The notes: generated from the letters alone by a model not told the origin. A DNA stretch of 64,000 nucleotides from Paramecium sonneborni (GCA_905182985.1 CAJJDN010000082.1:62001-126000); one strand, 5' to 3'; counted from the stretch's first letter, positions 50,765 to 63,272 are shown. Numbers and translations: made by a program.

Positions 50765-52375
50765 ATGTAATTTATAAAAAATTTAGTTAATAAGTCTCCA
50801 GATCAATTAATTTCGATTGAAGGGAAAGTTATTGCCATAGAACACTAAAAATGGAACTAAATTAATTTAATCATAATAACAATATCAATTGAGAAAGACT
50901 AATTTAAGTTATATGGTTTCATATAAATACAAAAAATGGATCTATAGATAGGGTTTAAATATGAATTTACAAAAGTGCAAGTAGGTAGTTTGAATAATCA
51001 ATTTTGTGGCTTACTTACTACTTTATCTAGGATTTATTGCGATAGACAAGACATTTTAGAAATAGAAAAGAATAAATCGGTAATATTTGATAAAAATCCG
51101 AAATAATAAATTGAAATAGAAAAATCTGATAAATATATCACAAACCCTTTTATTATCTATTTAAATGATTATTTTTCTTAAGAAGAATTTAAATTAGAGG
51201 GAACTATGCTATGTAAAATCAAATAAAAATTACTTAATTTAAAAATATGCACTTTAGTAGGTTATATATACAAAATTAATACAGATCAAAAAAAGATATT
51301 AAATTTAGGTATTATTGATGATGTTACACATTCACCTTGTGAGATTGATTTATAATATAATAATTAATCACAAATAGCTAATTATGTATTAGGCTAAAAA
51401 ATTAGTTTTACAAACTTATAGAAATAGAATAGAGTAATCTAAAATTCATTTAAAGGTTTTATAGAAGATTAGAAAATAGTGCAATACGATTTAATAACAA
51501 TGGAAAATTAATAAATTACTTTATTCTCTTTATTAAGAAGATTAAAAACCTTTAATATTTTGCCATATTCTTAATTGAATGATATAAAACCATACACTAT
51601 AGATAGAAAATTAAGAAAATATAAAGTGGATACAGTTAAAATCTATTCAATACTTTTTTAATATACATGTCCTATTTGCAAAGGTTGTGTGAAATGGCGA
51701 TAAGATAATGAAATATATCAATGTGAAAGTTGTTTAACTTTGGTTGAATATAATGAGATTACTTGGGAAATTTTGGCTTTGGTTTAAATAAGAATAGGTA
51801 CTCAAATGGCCTTATTAAAATTGAGGGATCGACTTGTATTAGAATTTTTTGACATATCTCCATTATATGAATAATTCATGTAGAAATATAGTTTAACTAC
51901 AAGTATTTGCTTCTTAATAATTAGATTATAATTCTCTGAAATAAGAATAAATAGAGGATGATGAAAAACTAAAGTATCTTTATGATGCTTGTTATAATTC
52001 ATTTATTTCAAAGGAAATATTAGGTTAAGCTTATTGTGATTTAATTAAGACAACTAAGACTAAGTATAAATGATATAAAATAATTTTAGAGAAAAGTGGA
52101 AATAGATAAATAAATTAAAAAAGTAGGAGTTATTGAAAATAGATATAGATTTTGAATACAAATTTATAGATTATTAAGTTTGGATTGAAAAAAATGATTA
52201 TGAAAAATTAATAATATATCCTAATGGTGCTTATGAATAAGTTTTAAAAAATAACAAATCAGAAAAATGGTATGAAAATCGAGTATTACTACCTTTGATA
52301 TGTTTAGAGTGTTTTGGAGTATAAAACATCAGTATCAATAATTATAAATAATACATAGCATCTGCTATATAATGA
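50765..52375 (+). CDS. replication protein A large-subunit-like OB-fold protein
   Basis: A 520-residue probable single-stranded-DNA-binding protein. The decisive feature is a zinc ribbon inside an OB fold, as in the C-terminal domain of RPA1: YTCPICKGCVKW then YQCESCLTLVEY at about residues 300-330, followed by a typical strand WEILALVQIRIGTQMALLKL. Earlier OB-like segments are present (LISIEGKVIAIEH, LVGYIYKINTDQKKILNLGI). Introns are 51903-51924 (22 nt) and 52064-52089 (26 nt). Without the second one the sequence looks like two genes overlapping at ATGA. An in-frame ATG 42 bp upstream (50723) would add a hydrophobic stretch, so I prefer 50765. RPA1 is usually about 600 residues; this could be a paralog or a telomere/telomerase-type relative. 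Confidence 0.72.
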
Positions 52376-52410
52376 TTTTAATAAATATAATTTATTTAGT
52401 ATTTTTCGTT

Positions 52411-53152
52411 ATGAATTAATGTTTGAATAATAAGAGCAAAGCAATAATAATTAAGTAGCCTGACCCTACATTTATGAGAGCACTGAATTTAAGCAAAAAT
52501 ACTAAATCTAATAATTAAATACCTAAAGAACAGTAATAAATAGCAACTTAAAGAACTTAAAGAACCATCATACCTTCAATGTATAAAACAAAGTTAATAT
52601 TTCAATAGAAAATCAATCTCAAACAAAAATAGTTAAGAAAAGATTAGAGTTTATGATGTTTTCAAATAGATTCCTAGAAATAAAAGTTAATCCTATCATA
52701 ATCACATTAATAAAATGGATGAATCAAGAGATATATTAAACAAACTAAATTAGCAAAAAAAAATCAATGTTGGTAAATATTTTAAGTTTAAATGAAGTAA
52801 AGATTGTTAAAAAACATCTAGATTTTTAGAACCAGTTTAAACAACTCATAGAGTTGAACTGCCACCTTCAAATAAAAAAAGATCATATAGTAATGCATAA
52901 CCATTAGATAAACTTTTTAAAATGAATGATAATTCTATATCATACATTAAGCCACCATTAGAAACACAAAGAAAAATCTCAAAAATTAAGACTAATTTAA
53001 AATTATAAAGAGATGATAATATTTTAGATTTATTACTATTAAATACATGTGAGTTAAAAAAAAAGTTATCAAATAAATCAAGTAATAATAGCAGTTTTAT
53101 TTGTGTAAGACCTGGCAAGCTACCTAAAGACTTCTTTATTTATCATTAATGA
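52411..53152 (+). CDS. hypothetical basic protein, 227 aa
   Basis: Introns at 52581-52608 (28 nt) and 52773-52802 (30 nt) give exactly 228 codons from ATG 52411 to TGA 53150-53152. The protein is Lys/Gln/Asn-rich with a few more ordered patches (RVYDVFKQIPRNKSQSYH, SFICVRPGKLPKDFFIYH). It has no membrane segment and no recognised domain. It sits 35 bp after the RPA1-like gene on the same strand. The coding evidence is good; the function is unknown. Confidence 0.6.
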
Positions 53153-53202
53153 TATATAATTAATAATAATAATGAAAATTATAAAAATGTAATTAGTTTA
53201 AA

Positions 53203-54423
53203 ATGTTAAATAATGAATTAAATCTGTTAGTTAAGGAAACATACAAGCATAATTTATTAAGTAACTTATTCATATGAATATTCCTTCCAGATCCCTTTAT
53301 ATCTCAATTTAGAAAATAAATCAAAATAAATTCAAGATTGGGAGTACAAAATAAGAATAAGAAAGAAACAATCAAATAAGCATCATAAACTTTTTAGGCA
53401 ATCGAATAAATGAACTGCATTTAATAATTTACTAATAGAAATAGCTCAAAATTGACAAGCTCTATTGTAATTGCTAAATAAGAAAGAAGAAATACAGCAT
53501 CTCCTTAAAAAATTATGCATATGGTATCTCTCTATTAAAATAATAACAAATAATAAATCTCAGATATATTAGGTGAAATTAGTAAAATAGAATTAGAGAC
53601 TGATTGCAAATAAAAATGTTAAACCTTGCTATTAAGAAATATCAGAATAAATAAACAACAATTAATCAAATTTTTAGAAAGAAGTTACCCAAAAATTATC
53701 TGTGATTAAATTGCTAAGGCTTTTAAAATTCCTTAAGTTTTAAGTGCTTAAGAATATAAATAATTAATTGAAAAATTAGAAAATTTAGATTTAAAATAGT
53801 AAATTAGGTTATGCTTTTTAATTTATGATATCAATAATTAAGGATACATAACTACTCAAGATTTAGTTGAATTATATAAAAATAACATTAATTTAGCACT
53901 GGAAATGGATTTATTACATATGATTAAATCCACTAAAACATTGATATCTAATCAAATTAATAGTGATATTAAATAATGCAATTCTTTTATTCTTCCCTAA
54001 AGTTTTCTTAAAGGTAAATTAGATAGGAGTGTAATTTTATAATAAAGAAGATAATCTTTAATGCTTAATGAAGGAAGAGGTCGATGCATTAGTCGGTTTA
54101 GTTAGAAAAATTCATCTGATTTAAGTATGGAGTTAGAAGATGATACAATTCAATAAACTAAAAATTTAACACCAATAAAAAAGGTAGTTATGATAACTTA
54201 AATTACTAAAATGGAAAAAAATACTAATTCAACATCTAATTTGATTTAAAGTTTATAAAATTATTAAACAGAAAAATAAAAATAAAAATAAAAATAAAAA
54301 ACTCAAGTTAAGAAGGATGATAATAAGATTAAAACAGATTTGAATAGTTTCTTAAATATATGGCTTCCGAATAAACCAAATTTATTTGACGATATTATAA
54401 AAACTTTGACTGAGAAAAATTGA
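53203..54423 (+). CDS. EF-hand-like protein, 396 aa
   Basis: A 30-nt intron at 53261-53290 gives 397 codons from ATG 53203. The middle resembles a calcineurin-B/recoverin type helix pair: AKAFKIPQVLSAQEYKQLIE, then RLCFLIYDINNQGYITTQDL. The loop DINNQGYITTQD has the central glycine and hydrophobic Ile of an EF-hand, but Gln at position 5 and Asp at position 12, so calcium binding may be weak. A long Ser/Thr/Lys tail follows, including a KQ dipeptide repeat coded at about 54271-54300. It may be a calcium-signalling or structural protein; only one EF loop is visible by eye. Confidence 0.65.
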
Positions 54424-54775
54424 TATTTTGATGTGTATTTGATAATAATTATTATAATTGATTTTAAGAAATACTTTAAAAATATCATTTAAATAATTTA
54501 TGAGTTCAAATTATCTTCAATTTAGAAATTACTTTTTGTTGTTTAAGATTAAATAATAATAAATATATCATAATGCAAAAATAATATATCGTATTTCTAG
54601 TTAATGAAAGAAAACTTTACTATTCTCTAATTTTATGAATTGAAAAGTATTCTGTATTTAATGAGATAAAAACATTTATCAGATTATTTGTTTTGATAAA
54701 ATATTAGATTCTCTTTGAATATTTATTAATAAAATGGTGATTGTACTAATAAATTTAACTAAAAATTCATTATAA

Positions 54776-56335
54776 TCATAAATCTTATTGTTGACTTTTA
54801 GAATACATTTTTCTTGAATTAGACTAAACTGATATTTCATTTTTACTAGAACTAGAAATTCCCAATTCTTATTCTAATTCATTCAAAGAAACTTCTTATT
54901 TCTAATCGATTTCTAAAATTAAATAAAGATCAATTACATTCTTTATTTTCATCCTCATTTTCTTAATCCATATCAGGATAAAATGAGAAAGGAACATCAT
55001 GAAAATGTATTCCTGGAGCATTTTCAATATTAGATAGATAATCATAGACAGTAGCAACTATTTTGTTTAAATCTTCAGTTTTATTTCTATTTTCAACGTT
55101 CTGTCTAATAGGAAAATGTAGCAAATAGTCAGGTGAGTAATTGTCATAATAAATATCATTAGATGGTATAGCCTAAATTATAAAATAATAATACTTCATC
55201 AATTTATTGACCTAAAGCAATTCCTGTTTCATATGCCCAACATCTGGAAACATTTTGTATTGTATACCCTCCACCTCCAAGTAAAATCATAGGAGTACCA
55301 AACGATTTCATATACTATACACAAGCACCATGACCTCTATTAAAATATATAAAATGATATACTTAATTGATAAATTAAATCCTCCTAATTTGTCTAATGA
55401 TAAAGAATCTGCTCCACATTACATAACAATACAATCAGGTCTATAAATTTACATAACCCTGCTGGTAATTTTTTTGAACATCTCCATATAAGGTTCATCA
55501 GACATACCAGGTTTCATTGGTACATTAACTGAATAATATCTACCAACTCCAACTCCAACAGAATTTAATTATCCTGTTCCTGGATAAAAATCATCTCCAT
55601 ATTAATGAAATGATAATGTCATAACTCTATTTGTTAAATAAAATGCTTCTTCTACACCATCTCCATGATGACAATCAATATCCACATATAAGACTCTTAC
55701 ATATACTCTAAGCAATTCTAAAATACATAAGACTATATCATTTATATAACAAAATCCGCTTGCTTCTTTCTTTTTAGCATGATGTAATCCTCCAGACCAA
55801 TTTATAGCAATATCAGCCTAACCTGTTAGAATTGAATGTGCACAATCTATACTTGCACCTGAACTTAATTAACAATAAGAAAATAATCCAGAAAATGTAG
55901 GATTATCAGGAGAATCACCCACTTTGAATTCAGAATTTTCAGTCTTTACCTTTTGTTATTGACTCCATTTTATTATCAATTTAAATTCTTCCAATAAATT
56001 TTCAGGTATTACAGACTCATTATTGGCTGAGCAATACTCCTTTACAAAATTTATCTTATTTTAACTCATGAATTAACTCAGATAAATGATATAATCAGGA
56101 TCATGAAATTTCCTTATTTCTTGTAATTATGCTTCCCTTATTAAATAAACATCCATCTATCGAAAAAGGCTTTATTTATAATACTTTATTTCTACCCATA
56201 ATTCACTATCAGATTGTGTGCCATAATTATTCTCTTAGGTTTCATTGGATGCTCTTTTCCATAATGAAATTTTCCTATAAATCGATTATAAAAGTAAGCC
56301 ACTCTTTTGCTTGAATCTGATTCAGTCTATATCAT
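54776..56335 (-). CDS. class I histone deacetylase (RPD3/HDAC1-like)
   Basis: Removes acetyl groups from histone tails with a zinc ion. The 486-residue product has the class I core in order: [79 protein letters not shown] with the His-His dyad, [20 protein letters not shown] with the zinc ligands, [38 protein letters not shown], and [20 protein letters not shown]. Introns are 56170-56195, 55337-55362, 55173-55194 and 54913-54937 (26, 26, 22, 25 nt). The last adds a 45-residue acidic/Ser tail that a reader stopping at the intronic TGA would miss. 487 codons exactly. Confidence 0.96.
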
Positions 56336-56574
56336 TTATTAAAATAATTTATTATTAATAATAATTATTATTATCTTTCTTTAAATCGCATATCTAATTA
56401 CGCTATCATTCTAAGAATAAATTATGATTTAATAATATATTAAATGTTACATTCTTAATAATATTAAAATAAAAAAAGATTACAAAAAGTTTAATATCTA
56501 GTATAATATTATATTTAAAAGATATCTATTTTTTAAATTGTTATTTTTTAAAATTGAAAACAACAAACTTTTAA

Positions 56575-57457
56575 TCAATTCTGTATTTCATTATTTACAT
56601 TAGCTTTATTCGAGATGTTCATAACATATTCTAAATATAAAAGACTAATATACCTATCTCCAAATAGTTTATTATGCTCAATCCTTTACAATGAATTAGC
56701 TTGAACTCTGCTTGTTTCTTTATAATATCAATTTCACAATGTTTTGAATCTAAAATTGCTTATTGAATTTTTTCAAAAATACTAAATTACAATTGTTTTT
56801 ATCTAGTAGGTGTTATCCTATCTTAAACTTTAGAAGTGCAAACAATTGGATCAGAACTTTTCCTATCTAAAATGGTATTAAATTCTGATTTTCCAGTATC
56901 AGAATATGTGTCAGTCTTAATCTTCATTAAATTTTATGGTTACTAGAAAGAACTGTTAAAGGTGGACACTGTTTCGATATTACTATTTGATTTATTATTC
57001 ATTATCAAATCTACTATATCAATATTTTCATCTTCTCCTAAACATTTTTCTTTAATTTGCTCTAGAATTATTGTAGATGCCATGCTTGTTTCTTGACTGC
57101 CTAACATTTTAAGCTTTCTGTTTTCAGGTGCATATATATCAATCTTTGGTTATAGTTTTAAAGGTTTTTTTTCAATATTTATAGTTTGTTTCATCTTTTA
57201 GATAACACATATCTCCTTATCGTTTTTTATTACTGAAATATATGCTTTAAAAGGTATAGAATTCAGACATTGAATTAAATAATTTCCTTCTTTAGTGAAC
57301 TTATAAATAAATGTTTGATTTTCATAAAGTGGAGGTGTTTCTATCTCTTCTTCCTCTTCTTATTAGTTACTTTATGAAATTGCCAAAATAAAATATCTTT
57401 CTTAACAATAAATCTGACTGTTTGATTATATTTTAAGAACTTTGATTGTTAAGACAT
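56575..57457 (-). CDS. hypothetical protein, 277 aa
   Basis: Introns at 57345-57370 (26 nt) and 56631-56653 (23 nt) give 278 codons. The first 80 residues look like a small beta-sandwich (FIVKKDILFWQFHK, ENQTFIYKFTKEGNYLIQCL, PFKAYISVIKN). The pattern F-x-x-EGNY-x-x-QC is faintly cupredoxin-like, but the metal ligands are not clear. The remainder is Lys/Ser/Ile-rich with a helical end (QAEFKLIHCKGLSIINYLEI). No signal peptide. Same strand as, and 77 bp downstream of, the next coiled-coil gene. Confidence 0.6.
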
Positions 57458-57534
57458 TGTCAAGTGAGATTATTAATGATTAAGGAATAAATTAGAAATT
57501 TTTGATTTCTAATAACATTAAATTAAATATATAA

Positions 57535-58345
57535 TCAATTCTTGAATTGTGGTGATTCTGATGGAAACAAACTCTTTTAGCAATTTAATCCTTTCATTAA
57601 TAATTAAGTAAATTATGAAGTCTTATCTGTAATTCTTACCACCTATTAATCTTTCATAATCACTTAATCTTCATCAATGGAATTATTGGTTTCACAAGTT
57701 TAGAAAAGATTCTCTTAGAAATTGTTAGTAAAATTATGTTATTCTACATTTTTATTAAATTCTTTCATTTCATAAAAATCTTCCTTATTTTAAAAGGAAA
57801 TGTATAATGACAAATAGGTTTATAAAGACTATTGTAATTACTTACATAAAAATTGATTCTGTTATGTAAAATTATCATGTAACTGTTTGAATTGATGCAT
57901 TACTGTATCCTATTAATTTAACTATTGAACAAAAATTGAGTGTTCTTTAAATCTCTTCTAATAAATCTACATAATTTCATTAAATGGACCCATGGCCATA
58001 TATTCAATAATATTAAACTCATTTGTAAGGATATCCTCCTCCATTTTTTTTAAGGATTCTATTGTAGATCGAATCTAGTATTGTTCAGCATTTATACACT
58101 TCTCAATTTGTTTAAGTACTTCATTCTAATAGAATAAGTATTATAAATACTTTAAGTTATAATAATGGTTAAATAGTTTCATCAAATATCTTCTCTATAT
58201 AATTCTACATATCTGAGATTCTTACACTCTCCAAATTTTACTTGGTTTATTAAATTAACTATTTAAATTACGATATCTATTCAAATCTAATCTCTTTCTC
58301 TCTTACTTCAGGACTCTGAGTACTCTAGTATATAAATTTATTCAT
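57535..58345 (-). CDS. coiled-coil hypothetical protein, 261 aa
   Basis: One 25-nt intron (58126-58150) and 262 codons. Largely helical: EISQFKQLIQQTKQNLESV-type heptads at the N terminus, then NEVLKQIEKCINAEQYQIRS, FKEHSIFVQQLNQQDTVMHQ and FTQQNQFLCKQLQQSLQTY. The C terminus is polar. No known domain. Glutamines are coded mainly by TAA/TAG, as in its neighbours. Confidence 0.62.
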
Positions 58346-58855
58346 TTTATACAGTATATGTTGATAATGAAATAGTCTTAACTTTTGGTGATGGATGAAT
58401 TGTCTAATTTAAGGAGTTATATTAATTTGTATTCATTCTTTTCTCTTCATTACCTTCATTTTATATGATATTCATTACCTATACAATTGTTAAAATTTAG
58501 CTTCACTCCCGCATAGCAATTTTATTATGTTAATATCGGATTTGTTCTATTTTATATTTTCATTAATGATTTCAGTATTTAACCTTCTTTATAACATAAT
58601 ATTATGTACAATTATGCAGTTTCTAATCTGATGCTTATGTTGAAATGTTTTTCTTCGGTTAATTTGGAGTTTAATGTTACATCTCATTTAAAAGAGATCT
58701 ATTTGAATATGAATTTTTTTCTAGAGAGGATGTCTTTTACTTACACTGGTTTAAATATGAATATTTTTAATTCTGAATTACTTTCATATTTTCTTTCATT
58801 AATGGACTCTTGCGCATTAAAATATATTTTTAACAACTTTTTTTATTAATTAATT
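58346..58855. other. intergenic between divergent coiled-coil genes
   Basis: 510 bp. An in-frame upstream ATG at 58604 would extend the next gene by 84 codons (MYNYAVSNLMLMLKCFSSVN), but those codons contain no TAA/TAG glutamine and look unlike the gene body, so I treat them as non-coding. No other feature is seen. Confidence 0.45.
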
Positions 58856-60130
58856 ATGCAATTAGAAATTTATAAAGATAGAACGTCAGCAAATGATACT
58901 AATTAGTAAATCAAAGCAGCTGAAACATTATAATCTTTGGTACAATATATTAATGAAGTCACAGAAATTGTTAATAAAATTAAACTCAAGAATGAGGCAG
59001 AATTTATTATTGCTTACAAAAATCATATGAAAAAAATTAAGGCTGAATTGAAAGAATTAAAAAATAAAACTGAAGAATAACAAAATAATATGATTTTAAA
59101 TAAAGTCAAAATAAACTAAAATGATAATGAATTGGTAAATTTTTATTTGAATATCCCTTAGACTCTTTTTAGAGAAGAATGTTTGAGATTATATGAAAAA
59201 ATTGAGTAAAAAAATAAAGAAAATTAAGAATTAAAATTTAAATTACAAGAATCCAAAAAAACAAACGATTTTTTAGAATAATAAGTCAAAGGTTTAATGA
59301 AAAAACTCAAATTGTATGAAATCGAGAAAGAATAACAAGCTACTCCATTATTAGAACAAACTTTTTGTACAACTGCTCCTGCAAATCAATTTAGTAATTT
59401 TTTAATTAATTTAAAGAATTCACTAAAAGAAAAATGACTGAATATTAATCAAAATTAGATCTCTCTTCATCATTATCTAAATATCATTTTCTAACAATTA
59501 AAGATATGTTTTTTAATGAAGAATAAAATAATAATAATATAAAAAATGATGAAATAATTGAAAAAGTTTCTAAGTAATTAATTAGAATATATTTAAAGAT
59601 ATGTTACTTAAATAGAGTAGAAATATTAAAAGTAAATACAAAATTTAAATTAAAAAGCTCATAATTTATTAATTTCCTAAAATAAGAAAAGTGTTATCAG
59701 AAGTGATCTTGAATCCTTCTTTTTAGAATGTGTCGAGAGTGTTCGAAGAGATATTTTAAAAAAGAAAAAACCTTTTGGAAATAACTAAATTTTGTAATCC
59801 TAAATTGATAATTTTACTGATTACTCTTAATTTCATAAAGAAGATAAATTAAAAATATTAGAACTAGTAGTAAGTAATGAAAAAATCTTAGTCTTCTTAT
59901 ATCAAAAATTATTTCCAAACCATGTGAATTTAGTTATAAAATCAATTCGAGAGGACATTAATATAAATAACTTTTTAGATCAAAGTGTAAAATGTGATTA
60001 ATCAAGTAATCAGCATTAAAGTGGTGATTATAAGGTAGATGTTCCAAAAACAACAAGGGAAGTACGTTCAGCTTCATTAAGCAAGTAATTAGAAGTAAAA
60101 AGAGGAAAACTTTTATTTAAACAATATTGA
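58856..60130 (+). CDS. coiled-coil protein, 408 aa
   Basis: Introns at 59394-59416 (23 nt) and 59574-59598 (25 nt) give 409 codons; without them the locus splits into two or three false ORFs, one starting at an ATGA overlap. The N-terminal half is coiled coil (VTEIVNKIKLKNEAEFIIAY, KKIKAELKELKNKTEEQQNN). After a short linker a second conserved-looking block follows (IRSDLESFFLECVESVRRDI, LKILELVVSNEKILVFLYQK). This arrangement recalls ciliary and basal-body coiled-coil proteins, but I cannot name the family. Confidence 0.68.
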
Positions 60131-60158
60131 ATGATTATATTAATTATCTAAATTACAA

Positions 60159-62349
60159 TCATAAAATATGCCGTCTTTTAACATGAATTTACAATTCTAA
60201 TTGAGTCTTGAATTTTCTTCCACAATTTGGCTACATACATGGATAACCTTCATCTGGAATATTGTTGATAATTTAATTAATTAACTGTCTTGTATTAGAA
60301 AGTTCATTATTTTCCTTTACTTTTAGAACCTGATCACAAACATTCCCAAAGTTTGAAACCGCTTTTTCAATTTTGCTTGAATATTCTTAATTTAAATTTG
60401 AGTCCAATAATAAAATTAAACATTTTAAACCAATATTAGCAATGTCATTTTCATTGGTAGTGCAATCATTCAAAACTTAAGTGATATAATCTATTAAATT
60501 TATATTTTCCTTTTTTCTAATTATAGATAAAACTTTTACTTAAAGTCTTAATCCTATAGAAGGTTTAAAATAACACCTAAACAATAATAAACAACTTCTC
60601 TTGAATTAGAATCTAATAATACTATAACACCTTCTGAAATTCTAGATTTCATTATTTATTTAATTAAATCTTTCTATCTTGATAAATTGGATAAAACTCT
60701 TAACCCATCACAACAAACTTCTTGATCTTCATTTTAAATAATAAAATGTCCCAAAGTTGATATTAATTCATACTTAACATTTTTATACTCGAAATCATTT
60801 AAAAAGGTTTATTTCTCATAAAAGGTTAAATTAGATAAACAACTTAAAGTACAAGAGATAATTTCCTAAATTAAAATTAAAAATTACTTATTATTTAGTA
60901 ATCTATGTATTTTTTTAGAGTAATTTTAATAATTTTGTTATCAATATTCTGTATTCATTTGAATAATTTTTTAAAATATCTAATCCTATTTATTCTATAG
61001 TTAATATATTTGCAATTAATCTTATAATTCTGATTAAAGCATCAATATCTTTTCTATGAAATAAATTATTATATATTACTCGGATTGTAATATTTAGAAA
61101 TCCCATGCTGCTCTACTTTAGGAAAATTAATCAATTTAATTTAATTATTATGGATTAATTTCTTTTGTCCAAAAATAATCGAAGCATTTAATTATATCAC
61201 CAAATTGATTGAATTTATAGTAAATTAATTACCTAATTCCTTCAAAATATGTGGTCATATTGGCTAATAAAAAAGAAGCTCTAATAATTATATATATATT
61301 TGTTTGATATGTCTTAAAAAAACTTGAAATATTTTACATTGCATCAGTATTTTGTAGAAAATATTCACAACATTCTTTATTTAATGACATTTTTGACATG
61401 ATTCTTAAAGTATTTAAAATCAATTCATAATTATTACTATAATTAACCATACTGATAACTAATTTTTTAATAATTCCATTTTAAAGATACATTTCTACAC
61501 TGTTATTTTCATTAGCTAAATTCCTAAGTGTAGCAGTAATAGAAGTATATAAATGGAGTAAATCTTATTCATATTATTGATCATATGGAAATGAATGTAA
61601 ATAATTCTCAATTAATTATATATAAGTAGGCTATAATAATTTTTGAGCCTCTTTTTAATTATTAGCTATATTTTTAATAATTACAAAAATTAAATTCAAA
61701 TAAGGTAATTATTATTATGTTGTAACTTAATCTCTCGTTAATTAAGTAAAGAGTTTTAGAAATCTAAATAAAATAAAACTTAAAGAATTATCATTGATTA
61801 AGTTTAAGAATACATTTTCATTACTTAATTAAGCAGTTTTTTAGAGAATAGCCATAACTTATTAAGGTTAATAAAGTAAAGATGGTAATTATTCTTAAAT
61901 TTTAGAACCACTTTTTGGTCTTCTTACTAGTGGTTTAGCTTATTTTTAAAATAGTAATTCTAATAAATTTAAGGTAATGAATCCAAATAATGATGCTTTG
62001 ATGGCATATAATCTAACTTGTAAATCGTTATAATCTATCAATTAAATACTCTATTTTAAAATTTATTCTTTATTTTAATCATTACATTCTGTATTTTAAG
62101 TCCAATCTTTAAAAAAAATGTAACATTTTTATACCCATTCTAATTTACTTGGATTATGTAAAAATTTTACTTTTCTTAATATATATTATCAATAAGCCAA
62201 TTAATATTTACAGGTTGAATATCTAGTTTCGAACTTTATGGTCTTGATTCAAGCTATTTATTTAAAGTGATTTTTGGTGGTAAACCAATCTTTTATAAAG
62301 GTCGATTTAATGTAATTTTGTTGAGTGTCAATTTCTTTTCTGGATTCAT
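60159..62349 (-). CDS. ARMC2-like armadillo protein with C-terminal C2H2 finger
   Basis: A 698-residue helical-repeat protein. Armadillo-type repeats run through it: YLNLIFVIIKNIANNQKEAQ, HLYTSITATLRNLANENNSV, ILNTLRIMSKMSLNKECCEY, RIIRLIANILTIEQIGLDIL, CTLSCLSNLTFYEKQTFLND and GLRVLSNLSRQKDLIKQIMK. The last repeats (VIVLLDSNSREVVYYCLGVI) match ARMC2, an axonemal assembly factor. The last 30 residues form a C2H2 zinc finger, YPCMQPNCGRKFKTQLELQ then IHVKRRH. Introns are 62148-62170 (23 nt), 61054-61079 (26), 60866-60887 (22) and 60517-60539 (23), giving 699 codons exactly. The assignment to ARMC2 is by repeat phrasing and moderately firm; a role in cilium assembly is inferred. Confidence 0.75.
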
Positions 62350-62460
62350 AAATTCGAAAATTGAATATAATTATATACAAAAAATATTAGAATAAATTAC
62401 AAATATTTAATAAATATTATAAATGTATTGTAAATAATATTTTTCATAAATTATAAATCA

Positions 62461-63272
62461 TCATTAATTATGGGGAGTATTCTAAAGATTCTCTTCTACT
62501 TTTTTTCTTTTGATCTCAGGTCCATCTTAAATGATTACACATTTAGTAATTTCTTCAAGAGGTTCCTCATTTGAAATGGATTATTTAAATTTCTTTTTAT
62601 TACTGGTTGTTTACTCCATCTATTCTTTATAACCAATTGTATTAATTAATTAATCTAGAAAAGATTAGAGTAGATTTTAGAACTCTATATATCTTTTGCT
62701 TTGATGTATTTGATGTAGTCGAAATAACTGTTAGCCTAAATTCATTTTAACAATTGACAATAATTCATTACTTGAAATCTCATTTAATAATTGCACAATC
62801 TAATTTTACATAATAACAAATTACATCATCCATTTAATTATCATTTCTGATTAAATCATTTAATTTAATTACCAGACTTTTAAGTTAATGCTCATTCAAA
62901 TTTTAGAAACTTGGTAATATATTTTAACAATTTCCACTCAAAATTTGATTAGCCATTTCTATTGCTTCCTTTAATTTCTTTGTTTCTGTCTATATCGGTC
63001 TATCATTCCATTTCTTAATTTTTTCAAGACGTAAATCAGCGCTATACTTTTATTTAAATTAATACTGTGTTCCATCTGCTAAAAAATTCACTCTCCATAA
63101 TTAAATTGAATCTGTCTTTTTATTAGAAATTGAAGAGATCTATGTTATGATTATTCTATAATTACTTATGCTGGCCACCATGGATCTAAAGCTTAAAAAA
63201 CTACTTACAGCCTAAGACTTTAGCCCAAACTACTTCGTTTATCTCAAATTTCACATCACAGCCTTATTACAT
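62461..63272 (-). CDS. PWWP-domain protein with TFIIS-N-like helical domain (HDGF/LEDGF-like)
   Basis: A 245-residue chromatin reader. Introns at 63186-63208 (23 nt), 63140-63165 (26) and 62800-62824 (25) assemble a textbook PWWP domain: INEVVWAKVLGYPWWPAQ, then IQLWRVNFLADGTQYQF, the fold that binds DNA and methylated H3K36. After a linker comes a helical bundle like the TFIIS N-domain/IBD of LEDGF (LKSLVIKLNDLI, IVQLLNEISSNELLSIVKMN, LGQQLFRLHQIHQSKRYI), and then a basic tail (PEIKRKKVEENL). ATG 63272 is chosen because it precedes the PWWP. The downstream ATG at 63181 lies inside the domain's reading only if the introns are ignored. Likely nuclear, linking transcribed chromatin to other factors. 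Confidence 0.82.

Noticed and set aside
52060..52092. Two genes overlapping by ATGA at 52070-52073
   Set aside because: A 26-nt intron 52064-52089 fuses them into one RPA1-like gene of exactly 521 codons.
54913..54937. HDAC ending at TGA 54930-54932
   Set aside because: That TGA lies in a 25-nt intron; the frame continues to 54776 with glutamine-coded text.
58604..58855. Earlier in-frame start for the 58.9-kb coiled-coil gene
   Set aside because: The 84 added codons lack TAA/TAG glutamine and differ in composition from the gene; probably 5' flank.
59390..59440. Separate genes meeting at ATGA 59434-59437
   Set aside because: Intron 59394-59416 (and 59574-59598) gives one continuous coiled-coil protein.
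62140..62175. Frameshift near the ARMC2-like N terminus
   Set aside because: A 23-nt intron at 62148-62170 has the right phase.
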